Shown: positions 1 to 7,621 of the stretch, piece by piece
Layout of the letters: the number at the start of each line of letters is the position of its first letter
Position numbering within the stretch: position 1 is the first letter of the stretch
Source: Bradyrhizobium sp. CCBAU 53421
GTDB taxonomy: Bacteria; Pseudomonadota; Alphaproteobacteria; Rhizobiales; Xanthobacteraceae
Reading direction: 5' to 3'
Assembly (NCBI RefSeq): GCF_015291625.1
Contig: NZ_CP030047.1
Location: 3,100,001 to 3,164,000, forward strand
Length of the DNA stretch: 64,000 nucleotides
Program-made: the position numbers and the translations under genes
Notes under the pieces: generated by a model
Seen by the model: the letters and a program-made list of their open reading frames with translations, nothing else
Told to the model about the DNA's origin: nothing
Databases searched by the model: none

Positions 1-18
1 GGGTATTAAGGCGCTCGC

Positions 19-201
19 CTACTTCGCCATACCTGCTTTCCTCTTGCGGGAACGGCTCCAGTTTGTGCGGCCGAGGAAGGCGTCGGGCACCGGCAGCTTC
101 AATAATTCGAGCGCCCGCTGGACGATCTCGCGAATGAACGCGCTTCCACTGGTGATCCGCATAGCTTCGTTGCGTACGCGATAGACTGGCTGGAACGGCA
201 T
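19..201 (-). CDS. Small conserved-type hypothetical protein
   Basis: A 60-residue reading frame with no domain I can name. It is basic at the C-terminus (SRSRKRKAG) and has a central amphipathic stretch (IREIVQRALELLKL) that would form a helix. The style resembles short orphan proteins common in Bradyrhizobium genomes, but that is an impression from memory, not a search. No partner gene lies within 400 bases. The start is the only ATG at the 5' end of the frame; no strong ribosome binding site is visible. Function unknown. Confidence 0.45.
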   Translation of the reverse strand: MPFQPVYRVRNEAMRITSGSAFIREIVQRALELLKLPVPDAFLGRTNWSRSRKRKAGMAK

Positions 202-625
202 GGCCGCGCTCCCTCACTGTATGCAGGCGGGAGAGCTGCCGGTCTCTCAACCACCGACGCCTACGGGCAGAGCCTCCGCCGGTGATGACGATCCAACGCA
301 CCAAAGTAACACAGGTTCCCTTGAGAAACTGAAGGCCGGGAGGCCCCAGCACTCCGGCGGGGTGGTCTCAAGAAAAGGCCCAGAGCGGGAGCCCTGCGGT
401 CAAGTTTCCGATAGGTATGAAGCGCCGTGATGAGGGGCGCTCTGCGGCACCACGCGTGATCGCCGCACCTGCACGGTACCGGTCAGAACCGGTGCGACAA
501 GCCAGAAACTTGCATGGCCTATGCTGTGTATAGCAATACTGGCGTCACAAAGTTGCAATGCAGCGTTGGTGATATTGTCGCTTAGCCTGTGGGGTGACCA
601 CCAGCGCGGGCAACGCGGGGGGCAC
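202..625. other. Gene-free stretch
   Basis: I see no convincing gene here. An open frame at 200-430 on the plus strand reads as low-information, polar sequence and is probably accidental. Around 477-493 there are two ACCGGT copies spaced by four bases, forming a small dyad of unknown meaning. Confidence 0.4.
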
Positions 626-630
626 TTATG

Positions 631-840
631 CTACGCGGCCTGAGTGGCCCCGCTCGCACGATGGCGGCCGTTCTGTCTGGATCGTAAGTCGGTAGGCGAT
701 GAACTTGGCCCGTCGAACACCTCAAGTGTGAGGTCACAAACCGGGCAATGATATTCGCCCTTACCGCCAGATACAGACCATAGCTCCAATCGTCGGAAGT
801 CCGCACCGCACTGCGGACATGTCATGTCCGTCCTTCTCAT
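631..840 (-). CDS. Small zinc-ribbon-like protein, probably frameshifted at its C-terminus
   Basis: A 69-residue protein with two CxxC knuckles: CPQC near residue 9 and CPVC near residue 33, the spacing of a small zinc ribbon. Two starts are possible, 840 (MRRTDM) and 825 (MTCPQC). After the sequence VFDGPS the frame runs into apparently random residues. The neighbouring frame from about 703 down to 626 reads FIAYRLTIQTERPP, which looks like the natural continuation of this family (VFDG followed by an aromatic and YRLT). A one- or two-base shift near 705 is therefore likely. The family's role is unknown; such proteins are frequent as orphans in Bradyrhizobium. Confidence 0.5.
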   Translation of the reverse strand: MRRTDMTCPQCGADFRRLELWSVSGGKGEYHCPVCDLTLEVFDGPSSSPTDLRSRQNGRHRASGATQAA

Positions 841-894
841 CGCGCCGACCTCCGAGGTTTTATGCTACCTTTTGGAAACCAGCTCGGCGGAACA

Positions 895-1251
895 ATGTTT
901 GCGCGTATGCCCGATATTTTGATCCGTTGCCCGGAAACGGGAAAGCCGGTTCAAACCGGATTGGATACTGAAACAGTTATCCTCGAGACCCTGCCAAGCG
1001 TCGCGCTCCCAGCGACCTGTCCACATTGCGGGCAAGTCCAATACCGGAAGCCGACAGAGGCTTCGGGTCGGCTGCAAGCCGGGCCCGCATTCACGCCACC
1101 ACTACGCGAACAGATCCTTGCCCGCCTGCGTTATCCTCACGAACGTTCCGCTCTCGTGGTACTCGAGCCAGCCTTGGCCGATCGCGTGCTGGAGCCCGGC
1201 CCAATACTCAGCCGGCGTCGCCTTGTTCCTCATCGATCATCGGGCGGTTGA
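895..1251 (+). CDS. Small CxxC zinc-ribbon-type protein with an unrelated C-terminal extension
   Basis: The first 60 or so residues read as a compact orphan protein: MPDILIRCPETGKPV with a Cys near residue 12 and a CPHC knuckle near residue 51, enough for a single zinc site. A GGCGG motif precedes the ATG at 895; an in-frame ATG at 907 is an alternative start. The rest of the frame (from about 1085) lies antisense to the remnant at 1102-1366 and is Arg/Pro-rich, so it is probably run-on through decayed DNA after loss of the original stop. Function unknown. Confidence 0.45.
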   Translation: MFARMPDILIRCPETGKPVQTGLDTETVILETLPSVALPATCPHCGQVQYRKPTEASGRLQAGPAFTPPLREQILARLRYPHERSALVVLEPALADRVLEPGPILSRRRLVPHRSSGG

Positions 1252-1366
1252 TCTTCTCGATTTAGATCCGGCCGTCCTGGATGGGCTCGAAGGCCTTGGC
1301 GTGCTCCATGATCCTGCGGGCGGCTTTCTCGGCGTCGGAGTAGGGGCGGTCGCCCTTAATCTGCAT
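1102..1366 (-). pseudogene. Relic of a small orphan protein (copy A; copy B at 61587-61811)
   Basis: Reading leftward from the ATG at 1366 the product begins MQIKGDRPYSDAEKAARRIM, continues to FEPIQDGRI, and then meets an in-frame TAA at about 1264. After a further stop and a frame change the second half continues as ATPAEYWAGLQHAI, then GWLEYHESGTFVRITQAGKD and a TAG at 1102-1104. The second half matches the protein at 61587-61811 almost residue for residue (PGEYWAGLGYAI, GWLESHETGTYVKILQAGKD), so both derive from one family. Two disruptions make this copy a pseudogene. Function of the family is unknown. Confidence 0.7.
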
Positions 1367-1575
1367 TGTGAATTTCCGTCAACTTGTAGTCCGGTCGGAT
1401 CATGCCACCTTGAGTCTGTTTCTCCGTTTTGATGAGCATTTCAGCGCGCCGCTTGACTTGAGCCGGGGCCACTTTCAAGCTGCCGCGGCTTGCTACGGAA
1501 AATTTCGACTGCACGTCTGAGTGGCGCCGACGTCGTCAGTTGACGCAAAGCTGCGACTGGTCCGAGAAGTTTCAA

Positions 1576-2178
1576 CTAGGCGCTGCGCTTCACTTCGATG
1601 ACTATCAAGCTTTCCAGTTCTTTCACCGCTTCTTGTTCGGTCATGCCGCTAACAAGAGCTAACTCTTCGGACAAGCGATCAACGGCCGTCGTGTAGAGCT
1701 GACGTTCGGCGTAGTTCTGGTCCGGGCTGGCGGCGCGCCTGTGGAGGTCGCGCATCACTTCGGCAATTGCAACAATATCACCCGAATTGATCTTGCTTTC
1801 GTACTCGTGAGCAATCCGGGACCAATTGCCCCGCGCCTTATGAGGTGGTTGACCCAGGATTCGTCGTACATGCTGGACGGTGCCAGGCTCGGACAACCGA
1901 CGCATCCCGGTTTTGGCCGCTCTGCTCGTTGGAACGCGTAGTGTCATCTTGCTCTTCTCGAAATAGACGACGAAGAACTCGAGGCAGGCGCCGGCTACAG
2001 TCTGCTCTTCGATCGCAACGATTTGACCGACACCGTGCGCAGGGTAGACGATGAGGTCAGTCGTCTTGAATCCAAAGCGCGCCTTGTTGCTCTGGCATCC
2101 ATCCGCCTGATGGGCAGCGGGCGCAGCTGATTGCGTGTGACCTGAATGATTAGCGCTAGGCTGATAGTCAAAATTCAT
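1576..2178 (-). CDS. CarD family transcriptional regulator
   Basis: A 200-residue protein. Residues about 36-95 form the CarD/TRCF RNA-polymerase-interacting domain, recognisable by DLIVYPAHGVGQIVAIEE followed by FFVVYFEKSKMTLRVP. The C-terminal half is helical (RAASPDQNYAERQLYTTAVDRLSEELALV), as in CarD proteins that also contact promoter DNA. CarD proteins bind the RNA polymerase beta subunit and stabilise open complexes. The start at 2178 is chosen because GGAG lies six bases before it; ATG 2190 is in frame upstream. The N-terminal 35 residues are polar and low-complexity, unlike the housekeeping CarD, so this is probably an accessory paralogue. No operon partners. Confidence 0.8.
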   Translation of the reverse strand: MNFDYQPSANHSGHTQSAAPAAHQADGCQSNKARFGFKTTDLIVYPAHGVGQIVAIEEQTVAGACLEFFVVYFEKSKMTLRVPTSRAAKTGMRRLSEPGTVQHVRRILGQPPHKARGNWSRIAHEYESKINSGDIVAIAEVMRDLHRRAASPDQNYAERQLYTTAVDRLSEELALVSGMTEQEAVKELESLIVIEVKRSA

Positions 2179-2642
2179 TTCGTGCTCCATGACATCTGAA
2201 ATCGGTTTCTGCCAATTCGAGTCTCTGATCAATGAACGCATTAGAAACAGACTGCGTGGGGCTCAGAAAAAAATGGCGACCCATCTATCCCTCACCAGTA
2301 AGCTGCGAGCGCGAGCGCCGCCACGATAATGGCGCCAGCTATCCCATTCGGTTCGATGGCGTGACTTCTTGGCAACGAGTTCGCAGCCTACAAGTCGAGC
2401 AGTTGCCATGCCTGCAGGCAAGTGACTGGTAAACGCGGTGTGCGAAGAAGATACCTAGGGAACTTTTGCGCGATGTGACCGACGTCGCGTTGAGCGTTGA
2501 CCTTTAGCTCGGGCCGGTTTGGTGAGCTCCGCATAGACCAATCGGTGCATTGTCTAGCGCTGAGCAGTTTGGGGACGCTCTCTGTACGCAGCGATGCGCG
2601 CTATAGACTTGAGGATCGGTGCTGTCCTGGCTCTGCTAACCT
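2179..2642. other. Stretch without a recognised gene
   Basis: About 460 bases between the CarD gene and a zinc-ribbon gene. A plus-strand frame at 2232-2432 has no features of a real protein. On the minus strand around 2300-2360 a short hydrophobic run (IAGAIIVAALALAAYW) is visible and could be the relic of a small membrane protein, but it has no intact frame. Confidence 0.3.
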
Positions 2643-2816
2643 TTAGTCGGTCCAAGTACGGTCCCCACACCGCGGGCATTCAAACGTATGAATGACAATT
2701 CCACTTTCCGATTCCATGATTGTTCGGACAAGGGTAAGTGTGGCTCCACAAAAGCGGCAGTCATGATGTGATCGGTCCGGGACAGTGGCGATCTTCTCAG
2801 CTCGAAATAGGTCCAC
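2643..2816 (-). CDS. Small double-CxxC zinc-ribbon protein
   Basis: A 57-residue frame beginning at a GTG (2816) and ending at TAA (2643-2645). It contains CRFC near residue 20 and CPRC near residue 47, separated by the hydrophobic TLTLVRTIM, the signature of a small zinc ribbon; it ends in RTWTD. A longer overlapping frame starting at an ATG (2830) reads this DNA out of register and lacks the cysteines. No good ribosome binding site precedes the GTG and the frame continues open upstream without an ATG, so the 5' end may be lost. Role unknown; similar proteins are scattered through Bradyrhizobium genomes. Confidence 0.5.
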   Translation of the reverse strand: MDLFRAEKIATVPDRSHHDCRFCGATLTLVRTIMESESGIVIHTFECPRCGDRTWTD

Positions 2817-3091
2817 GCCTGCTGCGCCATTTGTTTGGAAATGATTAGCTGCTCTTGAAGTCCCGATGCTTTTACAATCGTCTTGGCAAAATGCTCGATC
2901 AGTCAGCGCTCACGCAAAGGCGTTTGAACCGCCAATGGGTTCAAGTGGGGAAAGCACGTGCGAACGTTACGGCGATTCCCACCCGCACGGAGTGGCGCAA
3001 TACCCACTGTGGACAACAATCGGCTCGGATGCTCGAGCACACTCCATATTGCTTTGGCAAGGTCTCGATCGGTCTTCGGACCACGACCAGG

Positions 3092-3167
3092 GCACAACGC
3101 TGCCCGCTTAAAATGCACACGGGCAGCGTTGGCTCTAGCCCCAGGATTGAAGTGCAAAATCCTGACG
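3092..3167. repeat. Structured 76-nt repeat, copy 1 (double stem-loop)
   Basis: A 12-bp perfect stem pairs 3095-3106 with 3120-3131 around a 13-nt loop, and a 7-bp stem (CAGGATT with AATCCTG) pairs 3142-3148 with 3158-3164. The same element, 14 differences in 76 bases and no gaps, is found at 61423-61498. Two stem pairs differ at both positions yet stay paired: T3101-A3125 is C-G in the other copy, and C3103-G3123 is A-T. The differences are spread evenly over codon positions, so a protein is unlikely to be what is conserved. Confidence 0.65.
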
Positions 3168-3245
3168 AAGAGAGAACTGCGTTAGCGTGCAAGCGTTTCT
3201 TACCTAGGGAGGGGTAACCCTGAGGCTTCGGTTGCGACCGGCATC

Positions 3246-3799
3246 CTACGGCTCTACCAAGATATCTTCCTTCGCTTCGCCGCGGGCGACGATCTTCAGC
3301 ATATCGTCGCCCAATGGGCGCTGCAGCGCCTTCGCTTCATCCCACGGCTCGCGCATCCAGACATCGCGCTCCTCGTCGGTCGTCAAGATCACGGGCATAG
3401 CCTTAGGGTGGATGGGCTCGACGATCGCGTTCGGTGTTGTGGTGAGGACCCGTAGACGAGATGCGGCCCGGGGATCGGCTTTGACTTGGTGCCGCGATCG
3501 CCCTTGAACACGGTCCAGATGCCGGCGAACGCGGTCGGCGGCCGATCATCGCCGAGCGCGAACCACACCACGTCTTTTTTCTTGGTCTCCGGGTTTGATT
3601 CCGGCGCGTACTCGGCGAAGCTGTTGAACGGCACGAGGCATCGGTTCTCGGGCTCGAGCCAGCCGCGCCAGTGGGGTGATGAGGTGTTGCGGATGTTGGT
3701 GACCGGTGGACGGCCAGTGCGCGGCGGAGGCGGCATTCCCCAACGCATCAGGATCATCTTGCGCTCCGCACCGGCATTGCGAACAACCGGGACTGTGCT
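3246..3799 (-). pseudogene. SOS response-associated peptidase (YedK/HMCES family), broken
   Basis: The family caps abasic sites in single-stranded DNA through an N-terminal catalytic Cys. Here the body of the domain is clear: MILMRWGMPP, then [24 protein letters not shown], and [11 protein letters not shown]. Near 3440 the frame changes and the C-terminal part continues as [19 protein letters not shown], ending with EDILVEP and a TAG at 3246-3248. The N-terminus holding MCGR is absent: in frame there is a stop at 3800-3802 and only degenerate sequence beyond. Lost catalytic Cys plus a frameshift make this a pseudogene. Confidence 0.8.
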
Positions 3800-3966
3800 C
3801 TACCAATACCCCCGCCGGGTCTGGGACCGACCGGGGCTGGGAAAGATGGTGCGAGGCGGGATTATCCCGGTGGGCTCCAAGGACCCACCCGCATGACAGC
3901 GTAGGAGAGAAACCTGCGCAAGGTGATTTGATGAGCAACCGGCCGCAGATTAGTGCAACTCAGTTT

Positions 3967-4149
3967 CTATGACTTGCGTCCTTCCTCTTTGGAGATGTCC
4001 TCCAAAAAGCGCTCAAGAGCGCGCCTACCCGCATATTCCGCGGCAGTCGGAGACTGAAAGCCACTCGAGCCTAACAACACGCCCATTGGCTTGCTTCGTC
4101 TCTTCAATTCCCCGACGCCACGGGTGCGATCTGACGCCCGTATCGACAA
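3967..4149 (-). CDS. Hypothetical protein, weakly supported
   Basis: A 60-residue frame, highly charged (KRRSKPMG, RRALERFLEDISKEEGRKS). The C-terminal half would form a charged helix. Nothing identifies a family and no ribosome binding site is evident. It could be a relic rather than a gene. Confidence 0.25.
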   Translation of the reverse strand: MSIRASDRTRGVGELKRRSKPMGVLLGSSGFQSPTAAEYAGRRALERFLEDISKEEGRKS

Positions 4150-4277
4150 TCTCTATGTAATCTGGCTCTGTTCCCATGGGGTTCATGAAGATAGGACCGC
4201 GGGCCGTGCCGAATAAGACGTCCTCCGCTTAGCTTGGCCTGATTTATGCTTCGAAGATGCCAGACGGAGGAAGCGCA

Positions 4278-4454
4278 ATGAAGCGGGACCTTTTAGCTAT
4301 CTGCGGCGGAATAATCGCGAGTGGCGCTATCGCTTGGAGCTTGTGGGGCAATCCAGTGAACGTGCCGCACATGCACGGACTTCAGTCCGTGGCGGTGGAT
4401 CAAGACCTGCGTCTCGTCTCCCACCGAAGTCCATATATGCGAGACGAGCGTTGA
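4278..4454 (+). CDS. Small single-pass membrane protein
   Basis: A 58-residue protein whose first 25 residues form a transmembrane segment or signal anchor (MKRDLLAICGGIIASGAIAW). The ATG at 4278 is preceded by CGGAGG at good spacing, which is the best argument that the frame is translated. The remaining residues (VPHMHGLQSVAVDQDLRL) are not recognisable. The C-terminus overlaps the beginning of an antisense relic, so the present stop may not be the original one. Confidence 0.45.
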   Translation: MKRDLLAICGGIIASGAIAWSLWGNPVNVPHMHGLQSVAVDQDLRLVSHRSPYMRDER

Positions 4455-4459
4455 GCCCG

Positions 4460-4612
4460 TCATCGCTCTCCGGGCCACCACATGGTGGAAATCTTGTTTG
4501 TCCGCAATGCCACAAGGTGGCTGCGCTTGACCGCACGGCCAGCTCGACGCGAGCATTCCTTGCACCGCATGTAGCGCTCTAACTCGTGGATCGGCGTCCA
4601 CTTTTGGGCGCC
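4460..4612 (-). pseudogene. C-terminal relic of a small Cys-containing protein
   Basis: This frame reads AQKWTPIHELERYMRCKECS, then VKRSHLVALR and WWPGER before a TGA. The phrase 'helical ELERxMRCKxC followed by KRSHLVALR' resembles a short orphan protein I associate with Bradyrhizobium. Upstream the frame is closed by a stop at 4613-4615, and no start codon sits at a sensible place, so only the C-terminal half survives. Function unknown. Confidence 0.45.
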
Positions 4613-4634
4613 TCACAATATCGAGCGCGACCGT

Positions 4635-4960
4635 TTGGTGGGTCTCACAGCCTCGCAAAAGAGAGCTGCCGTCGCACCTCCGCCGGATCTCACCATTGCA
4701 GAGATGAAGCAGACCTTAGCGTCTCTCCAACAAGCGGTGCAGCGGATTGAAGCCGACCAAAAAAGCAGGCTGCTCAGATCGGTGATCCTCAGCAGAAGAC
4801 TGCCGCCAAGCAGGGCGAGCGGAAGCTAATATCTGACCAACTCGGTGCTCTAAGCGCGCGAGTGTTGCGATCTGCAAGGGCAGAAAGCCTAGCGCAGCGA
4901 CTCCTTCTCAGCAAAGACTCACCAAACGATAAGCGGTTCGGTCAGAGTGGTGAGCGGCGG
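4635..4960 (+). pseudogene. Frameshifted coiled-coil protein relic
   Basis: The first frame gives AAVAPPPDLTIAEMKQTLAS followed by LQQAVQRIEADQK, a heptad-like helical pattern. Near 4760 the sequence must shift frame to continue as QQKTAAKQGERKLISDQLGA and LSARV, again a coiled-coil register. The two halves together look like the middle of one coiled-coil protein interrupted by a frameshift. Neither end is intact. Function unknown. Confidence 0.5.
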
Positions 4961-5013
4961 CGGCCTCTGCAAGTTGCAGATGCTTGCTACGACGGCGGAG
5001 AGGCCGAGGCTCA

Positions 5014-5199
5014 TCAGGGCTGTGGCTTTCGAAACGGCACCACAACTCCGTCGGCCGCACGGATTGCCACCTTGGCCAATTCTAACGCGTCGAACCTAAG
5101 ATTCACAAGCGTATCGGCGACGCCCTGACGGTCTAGCTCGCGCACGATCGCCTCGGTTACCCTCATCAGTCGATCGGTGTCAGCTTCGTTCATGTGCAT
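5014..5199 (-). CDS. Small conserved-type hypothetical protein (intact copy)
   Basis: A 61-residue acidic protein, MHMNEADTDRLMRVTEAIVR then VADTLVNLRFDALELAKVAI, predicted to be almost all helix. A second, decayed copy lies 600 bases to the right (5813-5950), which supports this being a real gene family. ATG 5193 (MNEAD) is an alternative start. Function unknown. Confidence 0.55.
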   Translation of the reverse strand: MHMNEADTDRLMRVTEAIVRELDRQGVADTLVNLRFDALELAKVAIRAADGVVVPFRKPQP

Positions 5200-5297
5200 G
5201 GCGTAGCTATGACGGTGGGGCGGAGGAAAAGGTCGAAGCCTCGGGTGCTGTCTAGTTAGACCGGTCGACAGAACGAATTAGGACAGCCGACGAAGAA

Positions 5298-5324
5298 CGC
5301 CCGGCAATCCGAAGCTGCCGGGCG
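5298..5324. repeat. Perfect 9-bp inverted repeat
   Basis: CGCCCGGCA (5298-5306) is complementary to TGCCGGGCG (5316-5324) around a nine-base loop. No T-run follows on either strand, so it is not a classical terminator. It may be a palindromic repeat or part of a transcript. Confidence 0.5.
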
Positions 5325-5522
5325 GTAACTGTCGTCTCCATGCTGCAGTCCTATGTATCTAAACATTTCAGCTGACATCAACCTTACAAAGCGCCCGTAA
5401 AAGACCGGTCTATGTCTCATGGCTTCATAGGAAATGACTAGGGTATCTGAGTTACCTTACTGCTCGATCCTGACCTTGCCCGTCCGGATCACCTGCATAG
5501 TGATGCCTTGGAATTTGGAGGG

Positions 5523-5554
5523 GCCCCGTCGCGTCTCGGCGAGCCGGGGCTTTT
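5523..5554 (+). terminator. Rho-independent terminator without an obvious gene
   Basis: GCCCCG (5523-5528) pairs with CGGGGC (5545-5550), extended inside by TCGC with GCGA, and TTTT follows at 5551-5554. The orientation is plus strand. No plus-strand gene ends upstream, so it may close an unannotated small transcript beginning after about 5400. Confidence 0.6.
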
Positions 5555-5704
5555 CCATTTTGGAAGATGCTGCCGACACTCAGAAGGATTGAACTAAGAG
5601 CACTACGTGTTTTCCCGGATTGCTGCGAGTGCGAAGTGGGGTAGGATTTTAGGTGCCGGGGCAGGTTTTCAAGTGAAGATCGGTATTTCGAGAATTTCCG
5701 GCAG

Positions 5705-5732
5705 GGGGCCGTCCACGCGAGCGGCCCCTTTT
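5705..5732 (+). terminator. Second rho-independent terminator without an obvious gene
   Basis: GGGGCCG (5705-5711) pairs with CGGCCCC (5722-5728) and is followed by TTTT. Together with the terminator ending at 5554 it delimits a 150-base interval holding no recognisable protein, a natural place for a small RNA. Confidence 0.6.
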
Positions 5733-5812
5733 CTGTTCGGCAGGCGAACGGCCTCAGCGTGTTCCCTCGCGGTGACCGATCGGAGTATGCTTGATGACCT
5801 GGACGCGGTCGT

Positions 5813-5950
5813 CTTCGGCCATCATGGCCTCCGGAACGGAATCACGTCGCCGTCACGCCGCGCGGATCACGACCTTAGCCAGTCAGCCAGCATGTCGGCG
5901 AAGCCTGGAGTTCATCTCCTGGACGATCGCCTCGGCGGCCAAAAGGCGCT
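5813..5950 (-). pseudogene. Decayed copy of the 5014-5199 gene
   Basis: The minus strand here aligns base by base with 5014-5199: blocks such as CCGTC, CCGC, CGGAT, ACCTT and GCCA are kept in the same order, and the products share EAIVxE and LAKVxIRAA. About 25 bases are missing in the middle and stops interrupt the frame. It is therefore a dead tandem duplicate. Ends are approximate. Confidence 0.6.
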
Positions 5951-5977
5951 GGGCTGGAAGCCGCCAGGATTCTGACC

Positions 5978-6844
5978 TTGTCTCCAGAGACGACCGAAAA
6001 AGTGAAGACAGCTCTACTCAACGGAGCAACAGTCAGCCAGATCATATCTGGCAAGCCTGTTGGAGGTGGAATGCGCGATCCAAGTTTGCGCATTGCGGAC
6101 GCCCAGAGATTGGCAGCGTCGCGCCGTCTGGATCCGGAGCTAAATAGGTTTATCGCAGAAGCTACGGCCAACAATAACGGCCGCGGACAGCAACTCAGAT
6201 TTGCCAAGGCGCGTGCTCGAATCCAGTCGGCCATTAGGCGCGAAGAAGCTAACGACGGTGTGGCGTATGTCACGCCGCTGAGGATGGCCGACGAGGCGCA
6301 GTACGACCGTCTGATGGACACCAATGTGAAGTCGGTGTTCTTCTCGGTTCAGGCCGTCGAACCAATCATGCGTGAGGGCGGCTCGATCATCGTTACGACG
6401 GCTTGGCTGAACCAGGTCGGCGTGCCAGGGCGCGCGGTGCTTTCGGCTTCAAAGGCGGCCGTGCGCTCGTTTGCCCGCACCATGTCGGCGGAACTGATAC
6501 ATCGGCGCATTCGCGTCAATGCGATCAGTCCGGGACTCATCGACATCCCTATCCTTCGGGGAGTGGGTCAATCTGAACATCCCGGACAGACTGACGCGCA
6601 ATTCCGTGACTATCTCGCAGGCGCGAGCGCCACGATTCCAATTGGGCGTCTTGGGCGCGCCGACGAAATTGCCGCCGCCGTGCTCTTCCTCGCTAGTGAT
6701 GCGTCAAGTTACATGCTGGCTCGGAATTGGTCGTCGATGGCGGCTCCGCCGAGCTCTAATGTTGCCAATGAGGTTTGCTTTGAGAATGTCTCCTTTTGGC
6801 TCATCAGCGACCTCGGGAGACGTCCGCGGTCGCGCAGCTCTTAG
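5978..6844 (+). pseudogene. Chimeric short-chain dehydrogenase/reductase (SDR) fragment
   Basis: The C-terminal two thirds are an SDR: DTNVKSVFFSVQAVEPIM, then SIIVTTAW in place of the usual Ser-containing active-site strand, SASKAAVRSFARTMSAEL with the region of the catalytic Lys, and RVNAISPGLIDIPI. The N-terminal NAD-binding Rossmann half (TGxxxGxG) is missing; in its place are about 95 unrelated residues beginning MSPETTEKVKTALLNGATVS. Near 6716 a frameshift destroys the family's C-terminus: the other frame reads GSELVVDGGSAEL and a stop at 6757-6759. The catalytic YxxxK is also degenerate (LSASK). Not a functional enzyme. Confidence 0.75.
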
Positions 6845-6899
6845 GGGTTGAGCAGACAGTAGGCGGCCGGCCACCTGATGAGTACACGGTCGTGAGCGA

Positions 6900-7181
6900 C
6901 TACTTGCTCTTAGGGGTGGGACGAATCCGTTTCCGGCCCTTGGCTAATGGCTTTGGCGTGGCGGCTCCCCTGGGCGGTTCAACAAAGAATTCTGAGAGCC
7001 GAACACCTAGCGTTTCGGCCAGTCGCTCGAGCAGATCAATGGTTGGATTCTCGGTTTGTCGCTCCAAGCCGCTCATATATGAGCGATCAATCTCAGCATC
7101 ATATGCCAATTGCTCTTGCGGAATACCGCGAGCGACGCGGATTCGGCGGACGTTCCAGGCCACAAGCGCACGAGCTTTCAT
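6900..7181 (-). CDS. XRE-family HTH regulator, QseC-like
   Basis: A 93-residue protein with a Cro/CI-type HTH at residues about 8-63: VAWNVRRIRVARGIPQEQLA, then DRSYMSGLERQTENPTIDLL and AETLGV. The C-terminal 30 residues are basic (GRKRIRPTPKSK). It is divergent from the DUF2285 gene at 7266, the same arrangement as qseC/qseM on ICEMlSymR7A, where QseC represses the antiactivator gene. An ATCAAA/TTTGAT pair flanks the 84-base intergenic region and could be operator half-sites, though the evidence for that is thin. The ATG at 7181 is preferred over a TTG at 7187. Confidence 0.8.
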   Translation of the reverse strand: MKARALVAWNVRRIRVARGIPQEQLAYDAEIDRSYMSGLERQTENPTIDLLERLAETLGVRLSEFFVEPPRGAATPKPLAKGRKRIRPTPKSK

Positions 7182-7265
7182 GCACAAAAGCAGCCATCGT
7201 GTAGACCATCAAACCACTGGCTATAACCGATCTATTCAGATACTTTGATCCTGGGTTTCCATCGA

Positions 7266-7553
7266 ATGCCACGAATAGATATGAATGGGCCGCCACTAGA
7301 TCCTGACGTCGCGGATGTCGCGCCGAACGAGCCGGCGCTGACGGCATATGACGAACAGCATGTCGTCACGTACATTCGCCTTCTGCAGGCGGAAGGCGAG
7401 GGGGCGGACTGGCGCGAAGTTGCTCAATTGGTCTTGCATATAGACCCAGAGCGAGAACCAGACCGCGCGAGAAGCGCATATCAAAGTCATCTTGCGCGCG
7501 CCAAATGGATGACTGAACAGGGCCGCCTACTACGTGGCACCGGATCGAAATAG
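7266..7553 (+). CDS. qseM: DUF2285-type small protein, QseM-like antiactivator
   Basis: A 95-residue protein with the motif YDEQHVVTYIRLLQAEGEGA followed by ADWREVAQLVLHIDPEREPD and SHLARAKWMTEQG, typical of the small DUF2285-type protein found at the start of this ICE family's control block. On ICEMlSymR7A the corresponding QseM binds the quorum-sensing receptor and the FseA activator and blocks excision and transfer. Here it is divergent from an XRE regulator and lies directly upstream of the two-frame activator gene, matching that layout. Start 7266 or 7281; neither has a strong ribosome binding site. The QseM role is inferred from family and position. Confidence 0.7.
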   Translation: MPRIDMNGPPLDPDVADVAPNEPALTAYDEQHVVTYIRLLQAEGEGADWREVAQLVLHIDPEREPDRARSAYQSHLARAKWMTEQGRLLRGTGSK

Positions 7554-7621
7554 TAGAAAATCGCCGGCTGATGACTTGCAGGCAGAACCATTTTCTTTTG
7601 CTAATCGGTGGTCATTCCGGT

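Noticed and set aside
2866..3217. Overlapping frames through the structured repeat, which resemble each other between the two copies
   Set aside because: The resemblance stops at the ends of the 76-nt repeat, and changes show no codon-position bias, so it reflects the DNA repeat and not a protein.
4293..4658. A 121-residue minus-strand frame
   Set aside because: Another frame of the same strand carries a recognisable relic (4460-4612), and this one reads it out of register.
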